In this document: piece after piece, positions 27,287 to 36,656 of the stretch
How positions within the stretch are numbered: the stretch's first letter is position 1
Layout of the letters: every line of letters starts with the position of its first letter
Assembly (NCBI GenBank): GCA_963678055.1
Contig: OY782679.1
Span: 744,001-808,000 of the forward strand
Source: CAXXOK01 sp963678055
Lineage (GTDB): Bacteria > Bacillota > Clostridia > Christensenellales > Aristaeellaceae
Direction of reading: 5' to 3'
DNA length: 64,000 nt
Notes under the pieces: model-generated
The model's input: the letters and a program-made list of their open reading frames with translations, nothing else
The model's database searches: none
What the model was told of the DNA's origin: nothing
Program-made: the position numbers and the translations under genes

Positions 27287-29287
27287 CTATACAAGTGCGC
27301 GCGTTAGCTGCGCGGCATATTCATCTGTAACACATGGAACCTGATCCGTGAAACCAATCATGAAATCTCCCAGAGCTTGCATTGCCGCATCATTGATATC
27401 ATCAATCAAGATTTGCGGCATGGTCATGGCATCGTCTGCGACTTGTAGCAGGTCATTTTCCGGTTGGGTACTGGTTAAAAGCACATGGAGCGCTTTTTTC
27501 TGCTCTGGGAAAAGCTGGCTAATAAATGTGCCCAGCTCGGTAGGCAATGCGTCTACATTAATTAACGAGTGCACCGGTTCCATTGCAGGAAGGCTTGGCG
27601 GATTTTTATAGATATAGTCCAATTCGTCACGATAATCATCCTCAGCTGCAAGCAAATCCTGCTCTTTTACAAGCAACGCACAGCCCAGAAAATGCTTGGC
27701 CAAACGGTTGATCTCCGTAATATACGATTCATCCGTTGGTGAGAGTATACATTCCCAGCCTACAGCGGCCAGGCGATCCAACAGCTCGCGACTCTGTGGT
27801 GAGATGCCCTGATATATCGACGTTATTTCTTGTAGGTCTGTCAGTAATTCCTTTTCTTCCGGTATTTCCACAGTGGATTCCTCATCCACTTTCAATGCTT
27901 CCCGAACTGCGTCGGATTGTTTGCGGATTTCTTCTATGCTTTGGAAATCTAGTGCGATTTTCTTTGCGTGATTCGCCTCGTTCTTTTCAAGCGCTTTATT
28001 ACCATATTCCGCTTTTAAAAATTCAGTGATCGTCTTTGCTAGGGTATCGTTTATTACGATTCCACGCAATCGCCCTTTACATTCTCTAATTGACCGTAAT
28101 GTGTTTTCACCATACCGAACAAGCTCATTAATATAACTTCTTAGTCGTTGATTGGTAGAATATGCTTTTTGTGCAATGATAATACGCTGGTTTGCCTGTG
28201 GGCAAACAGCACTTGCAAAAGTATAATAGATTTGCTGTTTGGGCCGGTGAGGGCCATAGGTAGACAATATCCCTTTTTGTGTGTTTTTACGCATCATAGC
28301 ATCGGCTAAAGCGACAACACGGGGAATCGCTTCCGTCATAAGGGCGTGGTTTCCTTCTTTATAGAATTTACTATTGACAAGCGAGTAGTCGCAAAGAGCG
28401 TCTATAAGCGGAAACGAAAGCTTTAAAGGAACGTCATTGATGTGGCGCTCTATAAGAATATCTGCCTGGACGGAGGGGCGTAGCCTTTCACTGTTGTTTT
28501 CCAGAAATGGAGCAATATCCAAATTATACTGAAGCGCAAAATCAAACACCCAATCCGATAGATACTTACTCAACTTTAGAAATGCACCTTTATAGGCAAG
28601 CCATAGGTTTATCAACATCTGTAATCCCTGTTGCGGCGTGCTCCATCCCACGCCGGATAGAAGCTCATAAATATGTAAAAATATATAGGATAAATCTGTG
28701 CCAGGATAATTACCGCGTCGTACCTGTGACCGCCAGTAGAAATACCAGGCCTTCTGCCGATTATCCATGTTTTCATAGGTCGGCCAGTAGGACATAAATG
28801 GAACAAAGGAGGCGGTCTTTCCCTCATAAGCAGCATAACGCTTTATGTCCTGAAAGAATTTATCGCGTGAAGAATTAAAAGAGTAGGAAATCTGGAGATT
28901 GTTTGGCGGTTCCTGGGGAATAGACTGCCTGTGTTCCGTATCTCCCGGTATCTCAATAGTTGAAAATGTTCTTTGTGGGTGATTCTTTTGCGAGTTAACT
29001 CGTGCGGGTGGGTAACGATGATCGTTATAGGAGCGGTTTCTTGTTTGTGCTATTTGCTTTTTCTGATAGCTTACCATGATTGTATAGTGCACGATACATA
29101 GAATCCATGTTATGATCGTCATTTTCGGGTTGATAAATGTGATTATGGCATATGCGATGGAAGCAATAATGGTAATGCCATTTGAAGTGAGTATTCCGAT
29201 ATATAATACTGAAATCCAATTCAGCGCAGGGATGAAGGAGAGGGTTTTCCACGCTTTGCCAGGTGGCTTGGAAGTTGTTTTTGTCAT
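27287..29287 (-). CDS. TerB-N-like membrane protein
   Basis: First gene of the minus-strand operon, 666 residues. Two or three closely spaced hydrophobic segments lie in the first 65 residues (WISVLYIGILTSNGITIIAS, then a third in WILCIVHYTIMV). The region with QKAWYFYWRSQVRRGNYPGT and DLSYIFLHIYELL is the TerB N-terminal domain signature. The C-terminal third (GFTDQVPCVTDEYAAQL at the end) probably is a TerB-C domain. CAGGAG lies 6 nt before the ATG at 29287. The membrane segments suggest that the complex with the ATPase and helicase is recruited to the membrane. I infer a sensing or docking role. Confidence 0.78.
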   Translation of the reverse strand: MTKTTSKPPGKAWKTLSFIPALNWISVLYIGILTSNGITIIASIAYAIITFINPKMTIITWILCIVHYTIMVSYQKKQIAQTRNRSYNDHRYPPARVNSQKNHPQRTFSTIEIPGDTEHRQSIPQEPPNNLQISYSFNSSRDKFFQDIKRYAAYEGKTASFVPFMSYWPTYENMDNRQKAWYFYWRSQVRRGNYPGTDLSYIFLHIYELLSGVGWSTPQQGLQMLINLWLAYKGAFLKLSKYLSDWVFDFALQYNLDIAPFLENNSERLRPSVQADILIERHINDVPLKLSFPLIDALCDYSLVNSKFYKEGNHALMTEAIPRVVALADAMMRKNTQKGILSTYGPHRPKQQIYYTFASAVCPQANQRIIIAQKAYSTNQRLRSYINELVRYGENTLRSIRECKGRLRGIVINDTLAKTITEFLKAEYGNKALEKNEANHAKKIALDFQSIEEIRKQSDAVREALKVDEESTVEIPEEKELLTDLQEITSIYQGISPQSRELLDRLAAVGWECILSPTDESYITEINRLAKHFLGCALLVKEQDLLAAEDDYRDELDYIYKNPPSLPAMEPVHSLINVDALPTELGTFISQLFPEQKKALHVLLTSTQPENDLLQVADDAMTMPQILIDDINDAAMQALGDFMIGFTDQVPCVTDEYAAQLTRALV

Positions 29288-29736
29288 TTCGTTCTCCTGC
29301 ATATAGTTTATGCTTGGGACGTTTAGTATTTTTACTCCTTAACTTACAAGTTCAGAAAACCATTTTGTTATGACTAAAATCATACTATTGTTCTATTTGC
29401 TATTTATTCCGATTGGAAACCATGAGGGTGTTGGATTGTTCTGATGGTTCTAGAGATTATCAATTCGCCATAAATCGTATTTATCCTTGCATGGGATCCA
29501 TATAACCAAACCGTTTGGGAACTGCAAAATTATAAATGTAATGAAGATATGCTTTATTATCAGTGGAGTAGGTAGCGAGAGAATAGAGTAAATGGAGTTG
29601 TTTGTTTTGGTAAAGAGAAATAAAAACTATTAGGGAATTTCATTTTACGTGTAGGCTTTTCATCTTTTGAAGTCGAGTCTTCATTTACGCCGCCCTACAA
29701 GGCCTCTTGAAAAAACTCATCTTTTTTAACAAATAG

Positions 29737-29763
29737 TATTAATTATGTTATAAATAATTAATA
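29737..29763. promoter_or_regulatory. Perfect 10-bp inverted repeat, candidate operator
   Basis: TATTAATTAT (29737-29746), 7-nt spacer, ATAATTAATA (29754-29763). It ends 19 bp before the -35 box of the plus-strand operon promoter, where an activator or repressor could bind. AT-rich palindromes can arise by chance in such DNA, so function is a guess. Confidence 0.4.
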
Positions 29764-29782
29764 TTTATGCCTGCGTTCAACA

Positions 29783-29810
29783 TTGTTCCATAAGAATTGT
29801 ATGATATAAT
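29783..29810 (+). promoter_or_regulatory. Promoter of the vWA/tubulin-like operon
   Basis: TTGTTC (29783-29788) and TATAAT (29805-29810) with 16-bp spacing, 45 nt before the start codon. Confidence 0.65.
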
Positions 29811-29855
29811 ACTTCTCATACAGTCCAAAATGATACAGGATCTGGAGGAACAATC

Positions 29856-32783
29856 GTGCTTAATAAAAAAACAAAACGTATTACAATCTTTATCATTTTA
29901 CTTCTTACACTTCTCACGGTTCCGTTTTATTGTTCAATGGCGGTAGAAGATAAAAATCCACTAGCACTAGACGTTGTGATAGTATTGGATCAGAGCACAT
30001 CCATGCGTTACACAAATAAAGGCAAGGTAAATTATGAGATAAGTAATGATCCTTACGGGTTTCGCATGGATGCCGCAGCTATCATGTTAAGCATGTGCGA
30101 TGTTGAGCATTCACGTGCAGCTATAATTACTTTTGATGGAGACGTTAACGAGGGCACTTTTTTAAACCATCTTTATAATATCGGCATGGATGGCTCGAAT
30201 AGTAATCGGAAAAGTATAATCGGTCATCTGGAATCGCTGCGTGAAAAAGTTACAAAAGATACCAATATTGGTGCAGCCCTAGAAAAAGCTGTAAGTATTT
30301 TAATGGAAGCCCCTGATGTTGGAAACGATAAAATAATATTGTTATTGACAGATGGCGAAATCTCATTCACATCTTCAGACGATGATGAAGATAAGGATAA
30401 GGAAGAAGCTTCCAAGGAACAGATGATACAGGCAATTGAGACAGCGAAAAATGCGAATATTAAAATAAATGCTTTGGCGCTAAATGCGAGTTCTAAAAAA
30501 ACTTATGATACCAGCCTTCTAAGCAAGGCTGCTTCCGAAACAGGCGGTATGTTTGGTGAAGTTACATCTGCACAGGATCTTCCGGAGAATTTCAATAGGA
30601 TTTTTGCCGCACAAATCGGTTCGGATATTGTTATTCTAAATAACAAGATTAAAGACTTAAACGACGGTTATTATGGTGTGAGTATCAACGTACCCAACCG
30701 TTCTGTTACAGAAGTTAATATTATGATTGCGTCGGAGATGTACACGGATATAGCGTTATACCGCCCGGGAAGTATCACGCCGGTCGAGGTTGACAATACT
30801 AACATTTTAATGACGCAAACAGAATACTTTACCACATATAAAATTGTGAAGCCGAACTCGTCAGCTGATATCGGGGAATGGCTTTTAAAGTTTATACCTA
30901 CCAATGATAACAACAACACATTTGCTAATGTATCCATCAATGTGGTCTTCAGCTACAATGTTAATCTGGGAATAGAGCTTTCTGCTGTATCTGAAAGCAA
31001 GCAAAACCCTGTTACTGTTTCGGCCTTCTATACTGAAGATAATCAAGTCAATCAGGATCCTGCTATGTATGCGGGCATTCCAGCTACAGCCTATGTGTAT
31101 AGCGAGACAGGTGACTTGCTCCAGGAACTGCCCATGACGGTGAGTGAAGACGGTCTTTCCTATACGACCAGTTTGAACTTATATAAGGATGGATATACCC
31201 ATGAAGGGAATTATTCTATCTCTGTACATTCCGAAGGCGCCGGATTGCTACGTGATTCCGATAGCGTTCCTCTTTCTCTGGTTAATGATGCCCCGATAGC
31301 AACAACAGCTGAAAAAGAAGAACTGAAGATTAATAATCCCGGCGACGAATCCAGTTATTCCACTCCTCAAACTATCCAATACAACATTCCCAGTGATTAT
31401 GTGATTGACCCTAATGGTGACGATCTGACATTGTCATTAATCAATCCGGGAAGCGGTGTAATCACCGGGCTTGTTGATGGTATGCTAACGGTACAATCCA
31501 ACGGAAAAGCTACGGATACAGTGGTTGAGGTTATTGCAACCGATATTGACGGCGATTCCATTGTTTTGTCATTCCCCGTCGCTATTATTTCCGTTGACGA
31601 TAAATATGACGATTATACAGCTGTATTGGAAACCGCAACCGTGCCAAATAAAGGAACGGATATGGAGATATCCCTAACTGTTTATGATGGCAACGGTGAT
31701 GCAGTAAACGATTCAAACTGTCCGGAAACGCTCAAGGTGGATATAATCGCACAAACACAAGGGAATATGGATGCTGTTACGCTTGTAAAGGACGATCTTG
31801 GAATATACAAGGGCATATTCCATACAACGTATAAGGAAGATACTTACAACCTTAGCACATTTGTGTATTTTGGTGAGCATCGAAAAACGCTTCCGCTGGC
31901 CATGCTTTCATTTACGGTGATCAATGAACCGGTGCAAATACTTAATGAGCTCAGTTCGTTTCTTCCGGAATCGTTTGGTGTGAATCCGTTAGTGAAATCA
32001 CAACAGCCATCCGAGCCTATAACGATCCCGATAGCCGATTTATTCTATGATGCCAACTTAGAGCCGCTTACCGGCTCGGTTGAGATTCTCAATGCTAACG
32101 GTGATTTGATTGCCGATGATTCCTGCACGGCTTACTTTGACGATGGTGCGCTTGTCATCAACAGCACCGCCAAAGGCGACTATACTCTTATCGTTACCGC
32201 TACCGATAATGATAATGCCAGTAATAGCACGATTTCCATCTTGCATGTGGTTTCTCTCAAAGCTCATTTCTTCTGGATGGTCGTTGGCATTGTGGGTGGA
32301 ATTCTCCTTTTGTTTGCAATTTGCCGGGCAATCGCTTATGCGATCAAACCCTCATTTGCAGGATTAGCAATACAGCCAGGAATCAACGGTATGATTCAAG
32401 GCAAAACGCGGAACCTGCCCAATCGAGGCCGTGAAGCCAAACGCCCGGTTTCCTTAGGAACATACTATGTCCGAGATGTACAGGTTCAGGGGGTTACCGC
32501 CCATACGCTGAATAATATTATCTTGTGTCCAAATCGTAATGGAGTTAAGGTGCAGAATAAACTCCAAATCGGCGGGATTGCTGTATCCATCAACAATACG
32601 CCATTGCCCGCAAAATCGGAAACCGTGCTTCGCAAAGGCGCAACGCTGAACATCAAGCTCAGCAGTGTTGAGAATACAGATATAATAAACTTCACGCTTC
32701 AAAAAGCTGTTATTGGCCGCAACCGTAATGAGGCCTTTGGGAATCCACATAATAACGCTCATAATGATGCGATGATATTTTAG
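29856..32783 (+). CDS. Membrane-anchored vWA-domain protein
   Basis: 975 residues, GTG start with GGAGG 7 nt upstream. A signal peptide or anchor (FIILLLTLLTVPFYCSMAV) leads into a von Willebrand factor A domain with an intact metal site: DQSTS at 45-49, Thr136 in TNIG, and TDGE at 165-168. Then come about 550 residues of beta-rich, cadherin/Ig-like modules (IDPNGDDLTLSLI, TDIDGDSIVLSF), a transmembrane helix (HFFWMVVGIVGGILLLFAI, about 805-825) and a cytoplasmic tail of about 140 residues with the motif NIILCPNRNGVKVQ. So ligand sensing is outside and signalling inside. The protein at 44423 has the same plan. First gene of a seven-gene operon. Confidence 0.85.
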   Translation: MLNKKTKRITIFIILLLTLLTVPFYCSMAVEDKNPLALDVVIVLDQSTSMRYTNKGKVNYEISNDPYGFRMDAAAIMLSMCDVEHSRAAIITFDGDVNEGTFLNHLYNIGMDGSNSNRKSIIGHLESLREKVTKDTNIGAALEKAVSILMEAPDVGNDKIILLLTDGEISFTSSDDDEDKDKEEASKEQMIQAIETAKNANIKINALALNASSKKTYDTSLLSKAASETGGMFGEVTSAQDLPENFNRIFAAQIGSDIVILNNKIKDLNDGYYGVSINVPNRSVTEVNIMIASEMYTDIALYRPGSITPVEVDNTNILMTQTEYFTTYKIVKPNSSADIGEWLLKFIPTNDNNNTFANVSINVVFSYNVNLGIELSAVSESKQNPVTVSAFYTEDNQVNQDPAMYAGIPATAYVYSETGDLLQELPMTVSEDGLSYTTSLNLYKDGYTHEGNYSISVHSEGAGLLRDSDSVPLSLVNDAPIATTAEKEELKINNPGDESSYSTPQTIQYNIPSDYVIDPNGDDLTLSLINPGSGVITGLVDGMLTVQSNGKATDTVVEVIATDIDGDSIVLSFPVAIISVDDKYDDYTAVLETATVPNKGTDMEISLTVYDGNGDAVNDSNCPETLKVDIIAQTQGNMDAVTLVKDDLGIYKGIFHTTYKEDTYNLSTFVYFGEHRKTLPLAMLSFTVINEPVQILNELSSFLPESFGVNPLVKSQQPSEPITIPIADLFYDANLEPLTGSVEILNANGDLIADDSCTAYFDDGALVINSTAKGDYTLIVTATDNDNASNSTISILHVVSLKAHFFWMVVGIVGGILLLFAICRAIAYAIKPSFAGLAIQPGINGMIQGKTRNLPNRGREAKRPVSLGTYYVRDVQVQGVTAHTLNNIILCPNRNGVKVQNKLQIGGIAVSINNTPLPAKSETVLRKGATLNIKLSSVENTDIINFTLQKAVIGRNRNEAFGNPHNNAHNDAMIF

Positions 32784-32850
32784 TATAATTTTCGTGCGGT
32801 AGACTATTCATAGTAACTAAATTGTACACAATTATAAGGAGGTAGAGAAT

Positions 32851-35800
32851 ATGCCATTAAACAATCTGGTAACAAAAGTAGATAAGGTGAATATCCCTCT
32901 GCTTGTCATTGGTCTGGGTGGAACAGGAAAGGATGCGGTTCTTAGGATTAAGCAACGCTTTTTTAAGCGTTTGAAATGCGATGAAAGTACCCATATGCCG
33001 CCTCGTACCGCGTATCTTGTGCTGGATGCTGACAGTGAAGGCATCGGTACGGATCCCGCAGGCCTTACAGATGACGATTTTTATGATTTGACGGTTCCCA
33101 ATATCGCTGCATTGCTGAACCCCGAAACGCGACGCGCAAATTTAGAAAGTTATGAGATGTCGTGGCTTGATCCAAACTTGAGTCCCCCGGATATCCGCGA
33201 TGGTGCCGCCGGCATTCGCCAGGCCGGTCGACTGCAGTTATTCCGACACGCACAAGATCTATTCACCAACGTGATTGATGCAAAGCTTGGAATCATGAAG
33301 GTGGATAGGCAAGAACCCGGCATGCCATTCATCAACGTTATAATATGCGGCGGATTAGGCGGTGGCACAGGGTCCGGCACGTTTTTAGATATGGCATACC
33401 TGTTAAAAGATTGGATTGGACGTTCATACGCGGGACACCGGCTTCGTTTGATTGGCCTTGCTACCACACCGCAGGTCAATATCGATTATGCGGCTGGCTC
33501 GTTGGATACCAATAAACGAAACCGCATAAAATTCAATGGATTTGCGGCCCTCAAAGAGCTTGACTATTGGATGAGCTGGGAAGAGCACAAGCACAGCTAC
33601 ACCCAAACGTACTGGAATGATCATGCGGTTGCTTGGAACAGTGCTCCGTTTGATTTGTTCGCTACAATCGATAATGCTCGTATTGACGGCCAGCCAATAC
33701 GTAACCCCTATCATACGGCCATGGAAATCATTTCCGATATGCTGCTAAACATGATTAGCCACGAGCTGCCTCTCAAAGCAGAACAACAGGATAATGATAG
33801 GGGAATCAATCCTTTGAGAACGCAGTTTACCATTGATTCATTTCTATCTAATGTGCATACGGGAATGGCCGCTATTAAAGCGGAAAGGGAATACCCTGTA
33901 TCCTACCATTTGATGGCCATTGGTTCAAGCGATACTGCCGCGCTACAAAACGATACCGCATCGTATGAAGGTAAGCTTACGCTGGAGGCCGTACTGAAAA
34001 TACCGGTCTTATCAGGGAACGGAAGCCTTGTGAATGACACTGTGGGACTAAATGCGGCGATGGATCACCATCCATCTATGACGACCGATGACGAAAAAAA
34101 TGAATTCGTTCAGAAAACTCTAGTAATTGGCTGTAAGAATAAAGAGGACTATGATTCTCACAGCACCTATATCTCACCGATTCTGAGCCAAACGCAGGTT
34201 ATGGCACTTGACGACGCAAACGCACCGCATATGGATGCAATTACGGCAAGTTTTGATGAAAATGCGGATGTGTTTTGTAAATCGGTTTATGAAACACAGT
34301 GGAAAAACTTTGTTGAGCAGGCAAAATCAGCTATTTGTGATATAAAAATCGGTCCCATGGCTTTTCTGCATTTCCTCGAAAAATCGTTTATCCCAACTCT
34401 GAAAAGCTCATATGAAGCCTGGCAAACAAATGCTGATGTCACTCGGAAGAAAAAAGGGGAGGACCAAAAACAGACCGCGGATTATTGGAAAAGAATTCGC
34501 TACCCGCGCAGATATTTCGGATTTATTATCGAGCATCACTGGGATAAAAAAAATGCGGAATACTTTGCCACCGTTAATGATTTATACGCGGATGCAAAAG
34601 ACATTGCATATTGTGAAGCAAAAGAACGCTATGGAAAGCTGCTGGAAGCGGAGGTCGGTCGCTATAAGACTAATCTAAAGCTGCTGATGGATCTGCTTAT
34701 AAGCAAAAGCGAAGAGCTTGCATTGGATGTGGAACGTGCAACGGAGCATAGAAGCGGAGTTATTAACTTTGCATCTATAAAAAGCTATATGGACAACCAA
34801 ATAGAAGCAAAACAAGGCGTGCAAATCGCTGACGCAAAAGATGAAATGCTTGAGCAAATCGCAGAAAAAAGCTTTGCGATGCCTCGTGTTGAAGCCCATA
34901 GTAATCATGAGAGAGAAGCTCTCAAAAACAATCTTGTGGATAAATTGCAGGAGTTCCTGCAGCACAATTTCGCCGAGCTCAACTTGAATAATCTCGACGT
35001 AATCCTGAGCGTCACTACAAAGGGCGCGCCGGTACCGGAACAAATTGACACCATGTGTAACGTAATTGCGCCAAGCCTTGCCAATGCCGCAACCCCAATG
35101 CTTCATTTGAATCAAACCGCATTCGATCTCGCTGGTACCAATACTTACCAATATATTTCTATTCCACATAACGCCCAAACGATGATTACCGGCATGGATC
35201 AATACAGAAGAAACCACCTCACAGCCGAAGTAAAACTCAGTTCCGTTACAGACCGGATGTTTTGGCTCAATCTACGCATCGGTATTCCCATGTGCGCTTA
35301 TAATCAGATGGTTGCATTAGAAACGCTTTACGAAAATGCATTGCAAACTCCCGCACTTTCAATGGGCATACATTTGGTGGATTCCCAACCAAGCAATGAG
35401 CTAAGCCTTGTTGGCTCGGTGGATAAATCTTGGCGCCGACTACCTTCGCCCATTCCGCATCAAATGCTGGCCGTGAAGATGAACGAACGTATGAGAAAAA
35501 ATGAAAAATTCCTACGAGAACTGTTTGAGAGCTCGCTGCATAATGGAACTTTGCTCATAGACCGTCAGCAGGAACAATTCGTGGTATACTCATCCGCTTA
35601 TCAGGATTCCATGGGCCGTTGGATACGGGCCGCCCTCTCCGATGCCAAAGCTACCGTTGATCAAATTGTAGGTCAGGAGAATGTATCAATTGAAGATAAG
35701 CTGCAAATGCTTGATAAACAGCGCAGTCTTGCAGATAAATCTACAATCAGTTATGGCCAATTCATGAGTAAAGTTGCACAGATTTTAGGCGTCAAAATCA

Positions 35801-36441
35801 CACCAAGTGAAGGGTCGGGGAACGATGAAATACGGGAGTGTGATGCAAACAGGGAAAATATCCGCCATATTCTGTGTACTTACATTCTGGAACGTTACCC
35901 TGAGTGTGTGGATACGATGAAGGCGCAACGAGAAGCTTTTGATTACATCACAAAAATGGAAGACCAGTTGAAAGAACAGCTGAAAGCCCGCGATGCGCTA
36001 CTGATTTTCACCAAAGAATATGCTCGCATAATCATTATGGGAAGTATACGTTATGTGGTTGGCGACTTCATCTACAAAAATGGCGTTGGGCAGGAAACGA
36101 AACTATTTGATTGTCAGCGGCATCCGTTACGCAATGAATGCTACGAAGCGCTTTTCCTTATGCAGATGTTTGAGCAGGAGAACTCGCTTCAGGCAAAGCA
36201 CAAGAATTTCCTCAATAACGAAAAAGAACGCTTGGGCGGTTCTGCGCGTGAATTTAAAAACAGGGATGCGGAGATTTGCGACCAGTATCTCGATATCTTA
36301 CCAGATAAAATCAAACAATGGGAAAACACCATTAACTTTATCCAAAGTAGCCAACTCAATGAAGTGCAGATGAATGAATTACTGCCGATTTATATGGTAT
36401 TGATCGCAGAGGGCAAAAACGATTTAGAGCTCCTTTCCTAA
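32851..36441 (+). CDS. Tubulin/FtsZ-like GTPase (Tubulin_2 type)
   Basis: 1196 residues. The N-terminus has a glycine-rich loop (LLVIGLGGTGKDAVL) followed by the tubulin signature GGGTGSG at residues 170-176, inside GGLGGGTGSGTFLD. This is the nucleotide-binding site of the tubulin/FtsZ superfamily, and the size and first 250 residues fit the Tubulin_2-like family. The remaining 900 residues include coiled-coil-prone helices (from KKGEDQKQ to RYGKLLEAEV, and near the C-terminus KQWENTINFIQ). I infer a GTP-dependent filament or switch that works with the membrane vWA proteins. AAGGAGG lies 9 nt before the ATG. A hairpin follows the gene. Confidence 0.85.
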   Translation: MPLNNLVTKVDKVNIPLLVIGLGGTGKDAVLRIKQRFFKRLKCDESTHMPPRTAYLVLDADSEGIGTDPAGLTDDDFYDLTVPNIAALLNPETRRANLESYEMSWLDPNLSPPDIRDGAAGIRQAGRLQLFRHAQDLFTNVIDAKLGIMKVDRQEPGMPFINVIICGGLGGGTGSGTFLDMAYLLKDWIGRSYAGHRLRLIGLATTPQVNIDYAAGSLDTNKRNRIKFNGFAALKELDYWMSWEEHKHSYTQTYWNDHAVAWNSAPFDLFATIDNARIDGQPIRNPYHTAMEIISDMLLNMISHELPLKAEQQDNDRGINPLRTQFTIDSFLSNVHTGMAAIKAEREYPVSYHLMAIGSSDTAALQNDTASYEGKLTLEAVLKIPVLSGNGSLVNDTVGLNAAMDHHPSMTTDDEKNEFVQKTLVIGCKNKEDYDSHSTYISPILSQTQVMALDDANAPHMDAITASFDENADVFCKSVYETQWKNFVEQAKSAICDIKIGPMAFLHFLEKSFIPTLKSSYEAWQTNADVTRKKKGEDQKQTADYWKRIRYPRRYFGFIIEHHWDKKNAEYFATVNDLYADAKDIAYCEAKERYGKLLEAEVGRYKTNLKLLMDLLISKSEELALDVERATEHRSGVINFASIKSYMDNQIEAKQGVQIADAKDEMLEQIAEKSFAMPRVEAHSNHEREALKNNLVDKLQEFLQHNFAELNLNNLDVILSVTTKGAPVPEQIDTMCNVIAPSLANAATPMLHLNQTAFDLAGTNTYQYISIPHNAQTMITGMDQYRRNHLTAEVKLSSVTDRMFWLNLRIGIPMCAYNQMVALETLYENALQTPALSMGIHLVDSQPSNELSLVGSVDKSWRRLPSPIPHQMLAVKMNERMRKNEKFLRELFESSLHNGTLLIDRQQEQFVVYSSAYQDSMGRWIRAALSDAKATVDQIVGQENVSIEDKLQMLDKQRSLADKSTISYGQFMSKVAQILGVKITPSEGSGNDEIRECDANRENIRHILCTYILERYPECVDTMKAQREAFDYITKMEDQLKEQLKARDALLIFTKEYARIIIMGSIRYVVGDFIYKNGVGQETKLFDCQRHPLRNECYEALFLMQMFEQENSLQAKHKNFLNNEKERLGGSAREFKNRDAEICDQYLDILPDKIKQWENTINFIQSSQLNEVQMNELLPIYMVLIAEGKNDLELLS

Positions 36442-36451
36442 GCATTTCTGC

Positions 36452-36501
36452 TTTGCGGGGATGGCATGAGTAAGCGGCTTCCCCGCAAATATCCTTTTTC
36501 G
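36452..36501 (+). terminator. Hairpin between the tubulin-like gene and the next gene
   Basis: Perfect 10-bp stem TTTGCGGGGA / TCCCCGCAAA (36452-36461 and 36480-36489) with an 18-nt loop, followed by TATCCTTTTT. Inside an operon it can act as a partial terminator or as an mRNA-processing/stability element and so set a high ratio of the first two products over the rest. Confidence 0.6.
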
Positions 36502-36656
36502 AAGATTGCCGACAATCAAGGCTTGGAATGAGAACAAGTGCATATTAACTGCCGTTTCATCACTCAAGCAGACCAATTCAGGGGTAAATACAATGAGAAT
36601 TACCCATGTTAAGAACACCATATTTATGTGATTGTGATTTATCTGGAGGCTATCGA

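Larger units (their letters stand above)
29288..29855. promoter_or_regulatory. Divergent control region between the two defence operons
   Basis: AT-rich, no gene. It must hold the promoters for the minus-strand operon (from 29287) and the plus-strand operon (from 29856). A clear plus-strand promoter and an inverted repeat are listed separately. I could not pick a convincing minus-strand promoter by eye. There is no regulator gene in either operon. Confidence 0.7.
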
